Shown here: in pieces, positions 25,525 through 38,214 of the stretch
Layout: each line of letters opens with the position of its first letter
Numbering within the stretch: position 1 is the stretch's first letter
From: an uncultured Alphaproteobacteria bacterium
GTDB lineage: Bacteria > Pseudomonadota > Alphaproteobacteria > Puniceispirillales > Marisalimonadaceae
Assembly: GCA_937142855.1 (NCBI GenBank)
Contig: CAKZQZ010000017.1
Coordinates: 1 to 64,000 of the forward strand
Direction of reading: 5' to 3'
DNA: 64,000 nt
Notes under the pieces: generated by a model
What the model saw: only the letters and a program-made list of their open reading frames with translations
The model's database searches: none
What the model was told of the DNA's origin: nothing
Translations under genes and position numbers: made by a program

Positions 25525-28419
25525 CTATTCAGCTGCCTCTCTTTTTATTTTTTTTGATTCTGTTTCAAGAGCTTGGTTTACTAAATCTAATTGTTCTTTT
25601 GTATGCCTAGAAAAGGATCCTGTTGCCGGGGAGGCGGCTTCAGATCTACCTACATATACCGGACGATTAAATTTAGATTTATACTTTTTAAGTACTTCCT
25701 CTATTCTTCTATCTACAAAAAACCAAGCACCCATATTTTTAGGCTCTTCTTGGCACCAGACAATTTCTGCATTAGGTGTATCGGATAAAATTTTCTTAAG
25801 AGTGTTAGCAGGAAAAGGGTATATTTGTTCAAGCCTTAAGAGTTTAATGTTGTATAATTTACGTTTGTCTCTTTCCTCAAGTAAATCATAAAAGACTTTA
25901 CCTGAACAAATAACAACTCTTTCGATTTCTTTATCCTTAATTTTCGAATTAGGGTCTCTTATTACTCTTCTAAAGGCGGTATTTTCTGACATTTCAGCTA
26001 GTTTAGATGTACACATTTTATGCCTGAGAAGACTTTTAGGAGTCATGATAATTAAAGGTTTTCTAAAATCTCTTTTGAGCTGTCTTCTTAAAGCATGAAA
26101 GTAATTAGCTGGCGTACTGCAATTTAATACTTGCATATTGTCTTCACCACATAATTGCAAGTATCTTTCTAGCCTTGCAGATGAGTGCTCTGGGCCTTGG
26201 CCCTCATATCCATGAGGCAGTAACATGACTAGCCCTGACATTCTTAACCATTTTGCCTCCCCACTCGAAATAAACTGATCTACAATAACCTGAGCACCAT
26301 TGGCAAAATCACCAAATTGTGCCTCCCACATTACTAGAGCAGTTGGTTCAGTAAGAGAATAACCATATTCAAAACCCAAAACAGAAGCTTCTGATAAAGG
26401 TGAATCTATTACCTCAAAAGTTTCTTGTCTTTCATTTATATTATTTAGAGGTGTATATCTTTCTTCGGTGACCTGATCAATAAACACAGAATGTCTTTGA
26501 GAAAAAGTACCTCTACAACTATCTTGACCTGACAATCTAACGGGGTAGCCTTCTAATAATAATGATCCAAACGCGAGATGCTCTGCAGTTGACCAATCTA
26601 TACCTTCTCCAGCCTCAATAGCCTTTTTCCTAGCCTCAACAATTCGAAAAAGTTTTTTATTTAGTTCAAATTTTTCAGGTATTGTCGTTATTGCTTTTCC
26701 AATTAATTTTAGATTGTCTGTAGATACAGATGTTTCACCTCTACGATCATCTCCATGAGCAGCTCTCAAACTTGACCACTGCCCCTCTAACCAATCAGCC
26801 TTATTAGGCTTATAATTTGTCCCAGCCTGAAACTCTGTCTCAAGAAATTTATTATGATTATTTACTTCATCTTTAGCTTCTTGTTGAGACAAAATCCCTT
26901 CGTTTATAAGTTTGGAGGCATATATTTTACTAATACTGTCATGAGATCCAATAGTTTTGTACATAACTGGCTGTGTAAAAGCAGGTTCGTCACCCTCGTT
27001 ATGACCATATCTTCTATAACTAATAACATCTAAGACGACGTCACACGCAAATTTTTGTCTAAACTCGATAGCAATTCTAGAAGCATGAACCACGGCTTCA
27101 GGATCATCTCCATTAATGTGCATAATTGGCGCCATAACCATTTTTGCAACATCTGTACAATATGGGCTGGAACGAGAATAGTTAGGACTAGTCGTAAATC
27201 CAATCTGATTGTTTACGACTATGTGAATTGTTCCACCCGTTCTATAACCCCTAAGACCAGAGAAATCAAAGGTTTCTGCAACAATACCTTGTCCGGCAAA
27301 AGCAGCATCACCATGCAAAACAATTCCAAGAACTGATAATCTGTCACTAGTATCATTATGCTGGTTTTGCTTAGCTCTAACCCTTCCAATTACAACAGGA
27401 GCCACAACCTCTAAATGTGAAGGGTTAGCCTGCAATGACAAGTGAACATTCTTACCATCAAACTCTCTGTCGGCAGATGCTCCCATATGGTATTTAACAT
27501 CGCCTGATCCACCAGCCTCTTCTGGGTTTGACTGATTGCCTAAAAATTCTGAAATAATAGCTCTAAAAGGTTTATTTAAAATATTATATAAAAGGTTCAG
27601 CCTACCCCTATGCGCCATCGCAATGACAACTTCTTTCATTCCTAGTTGACTACCACGCTTTAAGATTTGTTCAATTGCAGGAACGACAGACTCTGAGCCA
27701 TCTAAACCAAATCTTTTAGTGCCGGCGTATTTCTTGTGGAGAAATTGCTCAAATGTTTCAGCACCGACCAATCTTTCATAGATAGCTTTTTTACCTCTTT
27801 TTGTAAATTGAGTTGTATTGCGAATAGATTCTATCCTCTCTTGTATCCAAGCTTTTTGAGCTGGATCTTGGACATGCATAAACTCTATTCCTATTGAGCT
27901 ACAATATGTTTCTTTAACTATCTCCATTATTTGTCTTAGGGTTGCTGATTCCATACCTAAAACATTATCTATAAATATTGGCCTATCCCAGTCGTTATCA
28001 CTAAACCCATATGTTTTAGGGTTAAGTTCTGGGTGAACATCTCTCTCTTGAAGGTTCAAGGGATCTAAGTTAGCTAAGAGGTGTCCATTAATCCTATATG
28101 CTCTAATTAACATAATGGCCCTAATAGAGTCTGTTGTAGCAGCTCTCAAATCTGATGCTGATATTACACCTTTACCGACAATACCCCTTGCAACAGCCTT
28201 GACACTCTCAACCGTATCTATGGCTCCAATAACCTGACTATTTTTTCTAGCCCAACTAGGGCCATTATCTAAGACAACATCATCACCGTTGCTCTTAAAC
28301 CAAATGTCCCACTCTTTTGGAACTGAGTTTGGGTTTGATTTCCATTCTTTATGTAAATCATTAATAAAGGTTGCATTGGTGCCAGAAAGAAAACTTTGAT
28401 CAGAGTTTTGATCATCCAT
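25525..28419 (-). CDS. sucA: 2-oxoglutarate dehydrogenase E1 component
   Basis: A 964-residue thiamine-diphosphate enzyme that decarboxylates 2-oxoglutarate and succinylates SucB-lipoate. The N-terminal E2-binding helix ([21 protein letters not shown]) is present. [26 protein letters not shown], and [16 protein letters not shown] with the following NNQIGFTT form the ThDP/Mg site. [14 protein letters not shown] and the C-terminal [13 protein letters not shown] belong to the transketolase pyrimidine and C-terminal domains. Length is typical. The gene starts 66 bases after sucD ends, a gap large enough for its own promoter, though I could not pick a convincing one. Confidence 0.97.
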   Translation of the reverse strand: MDDQNSDQSFLSGTNATFINDLHKEWKSNPNSVPKEWDIWFKSNGDDVVLDNGPSWARKNSQVIGAIDTVESVKAVARGIVGKGVISASDLRAATTDSIRAIMLIRAYRINGHLLANLDPLNLQERDVHPELNPKTYGFSDNDWDRPIFIDNVLGMESATLRQIMEIVKETYCSSIGIEFMHVQDPAQKAWIQERIESIRNTTQFTKRGKKAIYERLVGAETFEQFLHKKYAGTKRFGLDGSESVVPAIEQILKRGSQLGMKEVVIAMAHRGRLNLLYNILNKPFRAIISEFLGNQSNPEEAGGSGDVKYHMGASADREFDGKNVHLSLQANPSHLEVVAPVVIGRVRAKQNQHNDTSDRLSVLGIVLHGDAAFAGQGIVAETFDFSGLRGYRTGGTIHIVVNNQIGFTTSPNYSRSSPYCTDVAKMVMAPIMHINGDDPEAVVHASRIAIEFRQKFACDVVLDVISYRRYGHNEGDEPAFTQPVMYKTIGSHDSISKIYASKLINEGILSQQEAKDEVNNHNKFLETEFQAGTNYKPNKADWLEGQWSSLRAAHGDDRRGETSVSTDNLKLIGKAITTIPEKFELNKKLFRIVEARKKAIEAGEGIDWSTAEHLAFGSLLLEGYPVRLSGQDSCRGTFSQRHSVFIDQVTEERYTPLNNINERQETFEVIDSPLSEASVLGFEYGYSLTEPTALVMWEAQFGDFANGAQVIVDQFISSGEAKWLRMSGLVMLLPHGYEGQGPEHSSARLERYLQLCGEDNMQVLNCSTPANYFHALRRQLKRDFRKPLIIMTPKSLLRHKMCTSKLAEMSENTAFRRVIRDPNSKIKDKEIERVVICSGKVFYDLLEERDKRKLYNIKLLRLEQIYPFPANTLKKILSDTPNAEIVWCQEEPKNMGAWFFVDRRIEEVLKKYKSKFNRPVYVGRSEAASPATGSFSRHTKEQLDLVNQALETESKKIKREAAE

Positions 28420-28485
28420 TGTTATTAGTCCTTTTTAGAGTAATAATTTAAATATATTTCACAAAAACTTAAAGATTAAATCAAG

Positions 28486-29367
28486 TTATTTCCATTCATT
28501 AATGGCTTTTACAACAGCTTCACCTAAACCGGAGGGGGATTCAGACATAACAAAACCACAATCACTCATTTTTTTTACTTTTGAAGCAGCGTCTCCTCTT
28601 CCACCACTTACAATTGCACCAGCATGACCCATTGTTCTTCCTGGGGGAGCAGTCTTTCCTGCAATAAATCCAGCAATTGGTTTTTTTATTCTATGATTAT
28701 CTATAAAAGATGCTGCATCTTCTTCTGCACTACCACCAATTTCACCAATCATTAAAATTGCTTCTGTTTGATCATCATTTAAAAACATCTCTAAACAATC
28801 AATAAAATTAGTTCCATTGATAGGGTCACCGCCAATTCCTATACATGTAGACTGTCCCAATCCTGCCGCAGTAGTTTGAGCGACAGCTTCGTATGTTAGG
28901 GTACCTGATCTAGATACTATTCCAATTTTTCCAGGAGTATGAATGTGACCAGGCATTATCCCAATTTTACATTCACCTGGGGTTATTACACCAGGACAAT
29001 TAGGTCCAATCAATCTGGAATTTGATTGTTTAAGGTACTGCTTAACCTTTATCATGTCTTGAACGGGAATACCTTCAGTTATACAAATAATCAAAGAAAT
29101 CTCTGAAGATATTGCCTCTATAATTGAGTCTGCTGCAAATGGGGGAGGAACATAAATAACAGATGCGTCTGGTTGAACCTCCTTAACACACTCTTGTACG
29201 GTGTTAAAAACTGGAAGATCAAGATGCGTCGTTCCTCCTTTTCCAGGTGTTACACCACCAACCATTTTTGTGCCGTAAGCAATTGCCTGTTCTGAGTGAA
29301 AGGTACCCTGACCACCTGTAAAACCCTGACAAATTACTCTAGTATCTTTATTAATTAAAACAGACAT
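28486..29367 (-). CDS. sucD: Succinyl-CoA synthetase subunit alpha
   Basis: A 293-residue subunit that forms succinyl phosphate and CoA from succinyl-CoA with SucC. The CoA-binding domain opens with [15 protein letters not shown], and the phospho-His lies in [14 protein letters not shown] (about 243-256). [11 protein letters not shown] and [15 protein letters not shown] are family motifs. The ATG immediately follows the sucC stop (TAA-ATG), so the two subunits are translationally coupled in equal amounts. Confidence 0.97.
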   Translation of the reverse strand: MSVLINKDTRVICQGFTGGQGTFHSEQAIAYGTKMVGGVTPGKGGTTHLDLPVFNTVQECVKEVQPDASVIYVPPPFAADSIIEAISSEISLIICITEGIPVQDMIKVKQYLKQSNSRLIGPNCPGVITPGECKIGIMPGHIHTPGKIGIVSRSGTLTYEAVAQTTAAGLGQSTCIGIGGDPINGTNFIDCLEMFLNDDQTEAILMIGEIGGSAEEDAASFIDNHRIKKPIAGFIAGKTAPPGRTMGHAGAIVSGGRGDAASKVKKMSDCGFVMSESPSGLGEAVVKAINEWK

Positions 29368-30537
29368 TTAAGCACTCTCCTTAACAGCACTTACAATTTT
29401 AACAGCAGCATCATCTAAATCATCAGCAGGAGTTATTTTTAAGCCAGAATCATTAAGAATTTTTTTACCTTCCTCTACATTGGTTCCAGCCAACCTTACA
29501 ACAAGTGGCTTAGATAAAGAAAGGGCTTTAGCAGCAGCAACAACACCAGCAGCAATAATGTCACATCTCATAATACCACCAAAAATATTGACAAGAATAC
29601 CTTCTACAGCCTTGTCAGATAGAATTATTTTAAACGCTTCTGTAACTTTTTCTTTAGTGGCACTACCTCCAACGTCTAGAAAATTGGCCGGCGATGAGCC
29701 TTTTAACTTTATAATATCCATTGTCGCCATAGCTAATCCAGCTCCATTGACTAAACATCCAATAGTTCCATCCAATTTGATATAGGCGAGGTCAAATTTA
29801 CTGGCAATTATTTCGGCAGGATCTTCTTCTGTCTCATCTCTTAAGCTCAAAATTTCAGGATGCCTATACAAAGCATTATTATCAAAAGACATTTTAGCAT
29901 CTAAAGCAATTAAGTTATTATTTGCCGTTAGTACCAATGGATTTATCTCTAATAAACTTGCGTCTTTTTCCGTGAAAAGTTTATATAATTGACTAAAAAA
30001 CTGCCCTGCCTGCTTAAAACTTTGTCCTTCTAATTGAAGACTATTTGCTATTAATCTAGAATGAAACGGTTGGAAACCAATAGTTGGGTCTATATTAAAA
30101 GATAATATTTTTTCTGGTGTTTCTTCGGCTACTTTTTCAATATCCATTCCACCTTCTGTCGACGCAATAACAGAAACTCTACTAGAAGCTCTATCTACAA
30201 CCATTGAAAAATAAAATTCTGAACTTATTTCACATCCATCTTCAATATAAAGTCTTTGAACTAGTTTCCCTTGGGGTCCAGTTTGATGTGTAACTAATTT
30301 TTTACCTAGAATTTCATCAGCTGCCGATTTTAATGCATTAAGATCTTTAACTACCTTAACGCCACCTGCTTTACCTCGACCACCAGCGTGAATTTGAGCC
30401 TTTACCACATATACTGGACCAGGCAAATCTTTTGCTACCTGCAACGCTTCGTCAACAGAGAAAGCGGGCTTTCCAGTTGGAGTAGGTATATCATACTGTT
30501 TTAATAACTGTTTTGCTTGATGTTCGTGTATATCCAA
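29368..30537 (-). CDS. sucC: Succinyl-CoA synthetase subunit beta
   Basis: A 389-residue ATP-grasp subunit. [20 protein letters not shown] is the standard N-terminus, [18 protein letters not shown] the nucleotide loop, LEINPLVL the Mg site, and [13 protein letters not shown] the phosphate-helix near the C-terminus. It makes ATP or GTP from succinyl-CoA hydrolysis in the TCA cycle. It starts 21 bases after mdh ends and abuts sucD. Confidence 0.97.
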   Translation of the reverse strand: MDIHEHQAKQLLKQYDIPTPTGKPAFSVDEALQVAKDLPGPVYVVKAQIHAGGRGKAGGVKVVKDLNALKSAADEILGKKLVTHQTGPQGKLVQRLYIEDGCEISSEFYFSMVVDRASSRVSVIASTEGGMDIEKVAEETPEKILSFNIDPTIGFQPFHSRLIANSLQLEGQSFKQAGQFFSQLYKLFTEKDASLLEINPLVLTANNNLIALDAKMSFDNNALYRHPEILSLRDETEEDPAEIIASKFDLAYIKLDGTIGCLVNGAGLAMATMDIIKLKGSSPANFLDVGGSATKEKVTEAFKIILSDKAVEGILVNIFGGIMRCDIIAAGVVAAAKALSLSKPLVVRLAGTNVEEGKKILNDSGLKITPADDLDDAAVKIVSAVKESA

Positions 30538-30558
30538 GACTACAACCTTCCCTCAAAA

Positions 30559-31521
<963 letters not shown>

Positions 31522-31561
31522 CTATATTAATTTTAAATTTTTGTAGATAACGATGCTAGTT

Positions 31562-31590
31562 ATTATAAAAAAATCTAACTTTAAAACCAA
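31562..31590 (-). promoter_or_regulatory. Sigma-70-type promoter of mdh-sucCD
   Basis: On the minus strand TTGGTT (31585-31590) and a perfect TATAAT (31562-31567) are spaced 17 bases apart, in the 157-base gap between zapE and mdh. Transcription would begin near 31555, about 40 bases before the mdh start. The rest of the gap has no recognisable riboswitch or terminator. Confidence 0.65.
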
Positions 31591-31669
31591 TTAAATGTAA
31601 TCTTTTAGACTTTTTTTTCTTTGCTATCAAGGTAAGAATAATTATATAATTTTATTCTATAGAATTGTC

Positions 31670-32752
31670 TTATAATTGGGTCATTTCTGTAATTCTAGAA
31701 ACTGTTCTTTGAAATTCGAACTCCCATTCTTGACCATTATAAAGGGTTGCAAAATTTGTTTGAGAACTAGCTATTAAAAAACAATTTTTGTCGTATAAAG
31801 CGTCAATTAACCAAATAAATCGTCGCGTTTCATTCCTCATTTCATCGTTTAAAGTAGGTATATTATCTAATATTATACCTTTGTACCTTAGTGCTATTTC
31901 AATATAATCTGAAGCTGCTAAAGGCTTATTACACAAATCATTAAAATCAATTCTAGCAATACTCGCAGCCACTTTGGGAATAAATATTTTTCTTCCAGCA
32001 ATATCTATTGATTCTGCTCTTATTTCAAAACCTATACTCAATGTTTCAAAAATTTTATCAATTTTTTCATAATTAGTTTTGCTAATTGGAGACAACCACA
32101 TTCTATTTCCACTAAGTGACCTGTTCCTCCAATCATTTCCATCTGGAATTTCTATAATATCTGTATTCACTTTTAGATTTTCTATAAATGGTAAAATTCT
32201 ATCTCTATGTAATCCATTTTTATAGAGACCGTCTGGTGGTTGATTGGACGTAGTAACAAGGATGGTTCCTTCATTAAACATAACGTCAAATAATCTTGAT
32301 AAAATCATTGCATCAGCAATATCTTTTACTTCCATTTCATCAAAACATAGAAGCTTTGCGGATTTAGCTAAATCTTGCCCAACTAAAACAACACTATCTT
32401 TATCTTTTTCAACTTTACTTTTCTCTAAAATTCTTTGATGGACCTCCTTCATAAAATCATGAAAATGAAGTCTTCTTTTATTTTTTATGTCAAGGTTTTG
32501 AAAGAATAAATCCATTATCATGGATTTGCCCCTTCCTACACCGCCATGAAGATATATGCCTTTAACTTTTTTAACGTTTTTATTAGCAAATATCTTAGTA
32601 AATATATTATTTCTTCTAGAATTGTTAGTCTTACTAAGTAGAGTGTCAAAAAATCTAGAAACATAGATTTGACCATCGTCAAAAACTATTGATTTACTCT
32701 CTGCAATTAGTTCAAGGCTTTTATTTTGATAATTTTTTAAGGTGCCTGTCAT
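31670..32752 (-). CDS. zapE: Cell division protein ZapE (AFG1-type ATPase)
   Basis: A 360-residue AAA-type ATPase. Walker A is HGGVGRGKSMIMD (about 74-86), followed by RLHFHDFMKEVHQRI and Walker B LLCFDEMEVKDIADAMILSRLF, then the sensor region VTTSNQPPDGLYKNGLHRDRILPFI, all typical of AFG1/ZapE. In E. coli it destabilises FtsZ rings under stress; in mitochondria AFG1 acts in respiratory-complex quality control. Its place between sdhB (15 bases) and mdh, also found in other alphaproteobacteria, fits a link to the respiratory complex. Confidence 0.93.
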   Translation of the reverse strand: MTGTLKNYQNKSLELIAESKSIVFDDGQIYVSRFFDTLLSKTNNSRRNNIFTKIFANKNVKKVKGIYLHGGVGRGKSMIMDLFFQNLDIKNKRRLHFHDFMKEVHQRILEKSKVEKDKDSVVLVGQDLAKSAKLLCFDEMEVKDIADAMILSRLFDVMFNEGTILVTTSNQPPDGLYKNGLHRDRILPFIENLKVNTDIIEIPDGNDWRNRSLSGNRMWLSPISKTNYEKIDKIFETLSIGFEIRAESIDIAGRKIFIPKVAASIARIDFNDLCNKPLAASDYIEIALRYKGIILDNIPTLNDEMRNETRRFIWLIDALYDKNCFLIASSQTNFATLYNGQEWEFEFQRTVSRITEMTQL

Positions 32753-32767
32753 GTAAGAGTTTAAAAA

Positions 32768-33547
32768 TTATTTTCGTTCAAGTTGTAATTTCTTTATCTC
32801 TCCAATTGCTTTTGCTGGATTTAAGCCTTTAGGGCACGTTTTCGTACAATTCATTATGGTATGGCATCGGTATAATTTAAATGAATCTTCTAGATCATCT
32901 AACCGTTCATTTGTATTTTCATCTCTACTGTCAGCTATCCATCTATAAGCCTGAAGCAAAACAGCTGGCCCTAAATATTTATCTCCATTCCACCAATATG
33001 ATGGGCACGAAGTTGAACAAGAAAAACATAACACACATTCCCACAAACCATCTATTTTCTCTCTTTGATTTGGAGTTTGTTTTCTTGATTTACCTTCCTC
33101 AGGATTAGAGTTGCTCTGTAACCATGGTTTAATAGATGTTAGTTGCTCATAGGCTTTTGAGAGATCAGGAACCAAATCTTTAACCACTTCCATATGAGGA
33201 AGGGGATATATATTTATTTCACCTTCAATATCTTCAATAGATTTTAAACATGCTAAGGTATTTGTTCCATCAATATTCATAGAGCAGGATCCACAAATGC
33301 CTTCTCTACATGAACGTCTAAAAGTTAAACTCGAGTCAATTTCTTGCTTGATTTTAATCAAGGCGTCCAGCACCATTGGGCCACATTTATCTAAATCTAT
33401 TGTATAACTATCTAATCTTGGGTTTTCATCATCATCAGGAGACCATCTGTAGACATTTACTTTTCTAGTATTTGTAGAATCAGTATCTAGAGGATAATCA
33501 ATACCCTTGACTACTTTAGAATGTTTTGGAAGGGCAAATTCAGCCAC
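32768..33547 (-). CDS. sdhB: Succinate dehydrogenase iron-sulfur subunit
   Basis: A 259-residue subunit with three Fe-S clusters: [2Fe-2S] by [18 protein letters not shown] and a later Cys in TLACL, and the [4Fe-4S]/[3Fe-4S] pair by [16 protein letters not shown] and [17 protein letters not shown]. It passes electrons from SdhA-FAD to ubiquinone in the inner membrane. It follows sdhA by 17 bases. All ligand cysteines are present. Confidence 0.97.
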   Translation of the reverse strand: MAEFALPKHSKVVKGIDYPLDTDSTNTRKVNVYRWSPDDDENPRLDSYTIDLDKCGPMVLDALIKIKQEIDSSLTFRRSCREGICGSCSMNIDGTNTLACLKSIEDIEGEINIYPLPHMEVVKDLVPDLSKAYEQLTSIKPWLQSNSNPEEGKSRKQTPNQREKIDGLWECVLCFSCSTSCPSYWWNGDKYLGPAVLLQAYRWIADSRDENTNERLDDLEDSFKLYRCHTIMNCTKTCPKGLNPAKAIGEIKKLQLERK

Positions 33548-33564
33548 AAATATCTCCTTTTAAA

Positions 33565-35355
33565 CTAATATACTCTTGCAGCAGGCGGAACAGACGCCAC
33601 CTCATTTGTTAATGTATTAAGATGAACATCTCTGTAGTCAACTTTAGTTTGCATCTTGTTGTTTAACCACATTATGGTATGCTTCATCCATTCCTTATCA
33701 TCTCTTTCCGGAAAATCTTCATGAGAATGTGCTCCCCTAGATTCTTTTCTTTGTTCAGCTGATTTGATAGTTACTATAGCTTGTTGCATCAAATTTTCTA
33801 ATTCTAATGCCTCAACTAAGTCAGTATTAAAAATCATTGATCTATCCTTTATGCCAACTCCATCGAGACTGCTTGCAATAGTATCAACTTTTTTAACACC
33901 CTCACTCATTGAAGAATTAGACCTGAAAACTGCAGCGTGCTTCTGCATCGCATTTTGCATAGAATTTCTAATTTCACCGACAGAAACGTCTCCATTAGCA
34001 TGTCTCATTTTATCTAATCTAGCTAAAATTTTATCAGTTACACTCTTGGATAAAGGTGCATGAGAACTTCCCTTTTGAACCGTTTTCAACGCTCTTTGTG
34101 CAGCGGCTCTTCCAAAAACAACTATATCTAATAATGAGTTAGTACCTAACCTGTTTGCGCCGTGTACAGAAACACACGCCGCTTCACCTATTGCCATTAA
34201 GCCTGATACAACTGCATTTTGATCGTTACCCTTTCGAGTAACAACCTCCCCATGGTAATTAGTAGGGATACCCCCCATGTTATAGTGAACTGTTGGTAAA
34301 ACTGGGATTGGTTCTTTTGTTACATCAACACCACAAAATATTTTTGCAGTCTCACTAATGCCAGGCAATCTCATATGTAAGGTAGCAGGATCAATGTGCT
34401 CTAGATGCATAAATATATGATCTTTATTGGGTCCTACACCCCTTCCTTCATTGATCTCAATAGTCATTGATCTGGACACAACATCCCTACTTGCTAAATC
34501 TTTAGCAGTAGGGGCATATCTCTCCATAAATCTCTCACCTTCAGAGTTTGTTAAATAACCGCCTTCTCCTCTTGAACCTTCGGTAATTAGAACCCCAGCA
34601 CCGTATACGCCAGTTGGGTGAAATTGGACAAACTCCATATCTTGTAGAGGTAACCCAGCTCTTAACACCATAGCATTTCCATCACCAGTACAAGTATGAG
34701 CAGAAGTACAAGAAAAGTAAACTCTTCCATATCCGCCAGTAGCTAAAACAGTTTGGTGACCTCTGAATCTATGAATTTTTCCATCTTCCATACATAAGGC
34801 AAGCACTCCAACACATGATCCATTATCGTCCATTAATAAATCTAGAGCAATATACTCCACGAAGAACTCTGCTTGATGCTTTAAACATTGTTGATAAAGA
34901 GTATGTAAAATTGCGTGACCAGTTCTGTCTGCTGCGGCACATGCTCTTCTAGCCATTTTTTTTCCATAGTCGAGGGTGTGACCTCCAAAAGGACGCTGAT
35001 ATACTTCGCCATCGTCTGTTCTTGAAAACGGAACACCAAAATTTTCTAATTCTGTTACTGACGGAATTGCTTCCTTGCACATATACTCAATTGCGTCTTG
35101 ATCACCTAACCAATCAGATCCTTTAATAGTATCATACATGTGAAATTGCCAACTATCATTTTCACCCATGTTATTTAATGCAGCACCTATTCCACCTTGG
35201 GCTGCAACCGTATGGCTTCTAGTTGGAAAAACTTTTGTAATACAAGCGGTTTTAAGGCCGCCTGAAACCATGCCAAGAGTCGCTCTTAAGCCAGCTCCAC
35301 CAGCTCCAACAACAACAACATCGTGTTCATGATCAATAATTTCGTATTCAGACAT
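33565..35355 (-). CDS. sdhA: Succinate dehydrogenase flavoprotein subunit
   Basis: A 596-residue flavoprotein. [17 protein letters not shown] is the FAD motif, the His carrying covalent FAD is in [16 protein letters not shown], and [26 protein letters not shown] is the second FAD contact. The conserved Arg/His active site ([10 protein letters not shown]) is intact. I start at the ATG at 35353-35355 (MSEYEIID); a frame reaching 35412 would run into sdhD and carries no homologous sequence. Together with SdhB, C and D it oxidises succinate. Confidence 0.97.
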   Translation of the reverse strand: MSEYEIIDHEHDVVVVGAGGAGLRATLGMVSGGLKTACITKVFPTRSHTVAAQGGIGAALNNMGENDSWQFHMYDTIKGSDWLGDQDAIEYMCKEAIPSVTELENFGVPFSRTDDGEVYQRPFGGHTLDYGKKMARRACAAADRTGHAILHTLYQQCLKHQAEFFVEYIALDLLMDDNGSCVGVLALCMEDGKIHRFRGHQTVLATGGYGRVYFSCTSAHTCTGDGNAMVLRAGLPLQDMEFVQFHPTGVYGAGVLITEGSRGEGGYLTNSEGERFMERYAPTAKDLASRDVVSRSMTIEINEGRGVGPNKDHIFMHLEHIDPATLHMRLPGISETAKIFCGVDVTKEPIPVLPTVHYNMGGIPTNYHGEVVTRKGNDQNAVVSGLMAIGEAACVSVHGANRLGTNSLLDIVVFGRAAAQRALKTVQKGSSHAPLSKSVTDKILARLDKMRHANGDVSVGEIRNSMQNAMQKHAAVFRSNSSMSEGVKKVDTIASSLDGVGIKDRSMIFNTDLVEALELENLMQQAIVTIKSAEQRKESRGAHSHEDFPERDDKEWMKHTIMWLNNKMQTKVDYRDVHLNTLTNEVASVPPAARVY

Positions 35356-35368
35356 TAATTTTCTTTCT

Positions 35369-35713
35369 CTAAGACAAGTAAATTTTAAGGACACACAATA
35401 GAGATAGCACACCCAAAAGGATAGATAATAATTTTATAAGTATTATGGATGCGATTTTCAACCCCTCGTTATGAACATAGTCTTCAATTACCACTTGCAG
35501 ACCTAAAGAAGCATGAAAAAATAAAGTTATGAAAAGTAAAAACAATCCAGTCGTATTGAAAGGGCTTTGGAACCAAACCAATGCATCAGCATAATTGCCT
35601 AACAAAGAAAAAAGTAAAGATGGTATGAACCACATGACAAGGGGTATCATAGCTAGAGCTGATATTCTTTGTAATTTCCAATGTCCTAAAGCGGGGGATT
35701 TAACAGAGTTCAT
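35369..35713 (-). CDS. sdhD: Succinate dehydrogenase membrane anchor subunit D
   Basis: A 114-residue protein with three hydrophobic helices. The end of helix 2 holds [20 protein letters not shown], with the His that ligates heme b in SdhD and the Asp-Tyr pair near the quinone site. It begins with the usual short soluble segment [18 protein letters not shown]. It lies 13 bases from sdhA and 53 from sdhC. Confidence 0.93.
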   Translation of the reverse strand: MNSVKSPALGHWKLQRISALAMIPLVMWFIPSLLFSLLGNYADALVWFQSPFNTTGLFLLFITLFFHASLGLQVVIEDYVHNEGLKIASIILIKLLSILLGVLSLLCVLKIYLS

Positions 35714-35766
35714 AACTTAAGCCCTTTAAAATAATAACATACCAATTTTTATTCATAAATTTAATC

Positions 35767-36147
35767 TCATACAAACAAAACTATAAACCATGTTACAATG
35801 GTTAAAGTTAAAGAAGAAATAATTACTAATGTACCTGAAGTGTAAGCAACCTTTAAATCATAACCATATCCTGCATCCCAAAATAGATGCCTAATACCAT
35901 TAGAAAGATGATAAAAAAGACCAAAAGTAAATCCAAAAAGAACAAGTTTTCCAAACCAGTTATTTATAATCATTGAGTATGATGAGTAAGCAGTTTCACC
36001 TAAAGATAAAGCCACAACCCAGGATACTAAAATTACACTTCCAATAGACAAAGCAACTCCTGTAGCTCTATGAAGTATTGAAAGTAAAGAAGTTAACTGA
36101 GGTTTATAAATTTGAAGATGTGGAGATAGCGGTCTTTGTCTACTCAT
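35767..36147 (-). CDS. sdhC: Succinate dehydrogenase cytochrome b556 subunit C
   Basis: A 126-residue membrane subunit with three helices. RPLSPHLQIYKPQLTSLLSILHRATGVAL is the classic SdhC signature, with Ser and Arg near the quinone site, and FYHLSNGIRHLFWDAGYG holds the heme-ligand His. I start at the ATG at 36147 (MSRQRPLSPH), which has GGGA about 7 bases upstream. An ATG nine codons earlier (36174) is possible, but a TATAAT on the minus strand at 36166-36171 overlaps it and may be the operon's -10 box, which would leave that codon out of the mRNA. Confidence 0.92.
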   Translation of the reverse strand: MSRQRPLSPHLQIYKPQLTSLLSILHRATGVALSIGSVILVSWVVALSLGETAYSSYSMIINNWFGKLVLFGFTFGLFYHLSNGIRHLFWDAGYGYDLKVAYTSGTLVIISSLTLTIVTWFIVLFV

Positions 36148-36236
36148 ATTAGTCCCATTCTTTAAATTATACATATTTGAATTATAAATGAACTAATTGG
36201 CTTAAAATTTCAATTATAAATTATAAAATTAATTTA

Positions 36237-37151
36237 TTATTGGTAAATAATAATCAAAATAGAAATTGCTAGAAGAATGATGCCAATTAATTCTGTTTTT
36301 TTAATTTTTTCTTTAAATATTATCATTGATATTAAAATTGAGAATATTAACTCGGTTTGACCAACAGCCCTTACCTCCGCAGCGGTAGCAAGGCCAAAAG
36401 CAACAAACCATCCAAAAGTAGCGCCTGTTCCACATATACCCGCAGGCAAACTTGGTTTCCAATACTTAAACACTGCTAAAAACTGATTTTTTTGGAAACG
36501 GAATAAATATAATCCTACAATTACGGTTTGAAAAATAATGGCTATTACAGATATTAGTAATGATTTATCTAAGAGAGGGGCCTCAACAGATATTATAGAC
36601 ATTCTAAACGCTACAACAGATGCAGCTAGAAGAAGGCCAGATAAAAGACCTATCAAGGTACCAAGTGAAGTGATTGATTTAAGTAAAAGGGTAATAGCCT
36701 CAAATAAACTTTCTGCCTTCTTAGCATATGATAATAATAAAACAGATATTACTCCAAGAACAATTCCCATAGTTATTGGCAAAGAAAAGTTCACACTTAA
36801 TATTATTGTTTCAAGAAAAGCTATTAATATTACTTCTGTCTTAGAAAAAGCTATTCCGGCGGCAAAGCTCTTATGAGAGAAAACCTTCATTAAAACATAG
36901 GTAAATAATACCTGAAAAATTGAACCTAAAAAACATAGTAAGATAGAATAAGTAGATAAAATAGGGATTGAGTTGCCAGGTATATTAATCCAAACTAACC
37001 AAATAAGTGATGTAAAAGGTAAAGCATAACAGAACCTTATATAAGCAGCGCCATAGTCTCCCAGTCTTGATATCATATTTTTTTGAAAAGCAGACCTGGC
37101 TGTTTGACATGCTGCAGCAAAAATTGCTGATAAAATCCAAATAAATTCCAT
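36237..37151 (-). CDS. DMT-superfamily transporter with two EamA domains (second copy type)
   Basis: A 304-residue inner-membrane protein of about ten helices. MEFIWILSAIFAAACQTARSAFQKNM and ILLCFLGSIFQVLFTYVLMKVFSHKSFAAGIAFSKTEVIL place it in the EamA family, but its sequence is not close to the DMT protein at 5295-6209. The C-terminal half repeats the fold with RAVGQTELIFSILISMIIFKEKIKKTELIGIILL. A small-molecule exporter of unknown substrate. It lies between asd (34 bases) and sdhC (a gap of about 90 bases). Confidence 0.82.
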   Translation of the reverse strand: MEFIWILSAIFAAACQTARSAFQKNMISRLGDYGAAYIRFCYALPFTSLIWLVWINIPGNSIPILSTYSILLCFLGSIFQVLFTYVLMKVFSHKSFAAGIAFSKTEVILIAFLETIILSVNFSLPITMGIVLGVISVLLLSYAKKAESLFEAITLLLKSITSLGTLIGLLSGLLLAASVVAFRMSIISVEAPLLDKSLLISVIAIIFQTVIVGLYLFRFQKNQFLAVFKYWKPSLPAGICGTGATFGWFVAFGLATAAEVRAVGQTELIFSILISMIIFKEKIKKTELIGIILLAISILIIIYQ

Positions 37152-37185
37152 TAATTACTAAATGAAGAATATAGAATATAAAACA

Positions 37186-38214
37186 TTAAAGCTTACTTCC
37201 TTTAAGATTTTTACTAGCAATAAGCTCAGCAATTTGGACAGTGTTTAAGGCGGCACCTTTACGAAGATTATCCCCAACACACCAAAAAACCATGCCATTT
37301 TTTACCGTGGGGTCTTTTCTAATCCTGCTTATAAAGACATCATCTTCCCCAGCAACCTCGTCTGGTGTCACATATCCCTCATCTGCTCTATGATCGATAA
37401 CAGTAACTCCATTGGCATCTCTTAGAAGACTTCTAACCTGTTTTTCTTCAATCTTCTTTTTACATTCAAAAAACACTGCTTCACTATGACCTATAAAAAC
37501 TGGTACCCTTACACAATGAGCGACTAATTCAATATTTGGATCAAGTATTTTTTTCGTTTCAGCCCTCATTTTCCATTCTTCTTTGGTAAAGCCATCGTCC
37601 ATAAAGACATCAATATGAGGAATTACATTGAAAGCAATTTTTTTTGTAAACTGTTCTGGGGTAGCTTGATCATGAACAAAAACACCTTTTGTTTGATTAA
37701 ATAATTCATCCATTGCAGGTTTACCTGCGCCAGAAACAGCTTGATATGTTGAGACAACAACTCTTGTTATTTCAAAGTTATCATGAAGTGGCTTTAATGC
37801 GACTACCAACTGAATAGTTGAGCAATTAGGATTAGCAATTATATTTTTTTTACTAAAGCTATTAACTGCATCAGGATTTACCTCAGGAACAATTAAAGGA
37901 ACATCTTCATCCATTCTAAAACATGAGGAGTTGTCTATAACAATACAACCTTTTTTTCCAGCAATTGGAGCAAACTTCTTTGCTGTTTCTGATCCCGCTG
38001 AAAAAAGGGCAATATCTGCATTTTGAAAATCAAAATTATCAACAGAGCTAACTTTTAAAACTTTATCCTCTCCAAAAGATACCTCTCTACCTATAGAAGA
38101 TTTTGATGCAAGTGCATAAACGTTACCAACAGGAAACTTTCGTTCCGATAATGTTTGAAGCATTTCTCTTCCGACGGCACCTGTTGCACCAACTATAGCA
38201 ATATTATAAGACAT
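37186..38214 (-). CDS. asd: Aspartate-semialdehyde dehydrogenase
   Basis: A 342-residue enzyme that reduces aspartyl phosphate to the semialdehyde for lysine, threonine, methionine and diaminopimelate synthesis. NADP motif VGATGAVGREMLQTL, the catalytic Cys in NPNCSTIQLVVAL (about 131), STYQAVSGAGKPAM, and the active-site His in VRVPVFIGHSEAVF. The ATG follows the leuB stop at once (TAG-ATG). This coupling of leu and lysine-family genes is common in alphaproteobacteria. Confidence 0.96.
   Translation of the reverse strand: MSYNIAIVGATGAVGREMLQTLSERKFPVGNVYALASKSSIGREVSFGEDKVLKVSSVDNFDFQNADIALFSAGSETAKKFAPIAGKKGCIVIDNSSCFRMDEDVPLIVPEVNPDAVNSFSKKNIIANPNCSTIQLVVALKPLHDNFEITRVVVSTYQAVSGAGKPAMDELFNQTKGVFVHDQATPEQFTKKIAFNVIPHIDVFMDDGFTKEEWKMRAETKKILDPNIELVAHCVRVPVFIGHSEAVFFECKKKIEEKQVRSLLRDANGVTVIDHRADEGYVTPDEVAGEDDVFISRIRKDPTVKNGMVFWCVGDNLRKGAALNTVQIAELIASKNLKGSKL

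Noticed and set aside
35356-35412. Longer N-terminus for SdhA starting at 35412
   Set aside because: The extra 19 residues overlap sdhD and have no SdhA-like sequence; the ATG at 35355 gives the usual start.
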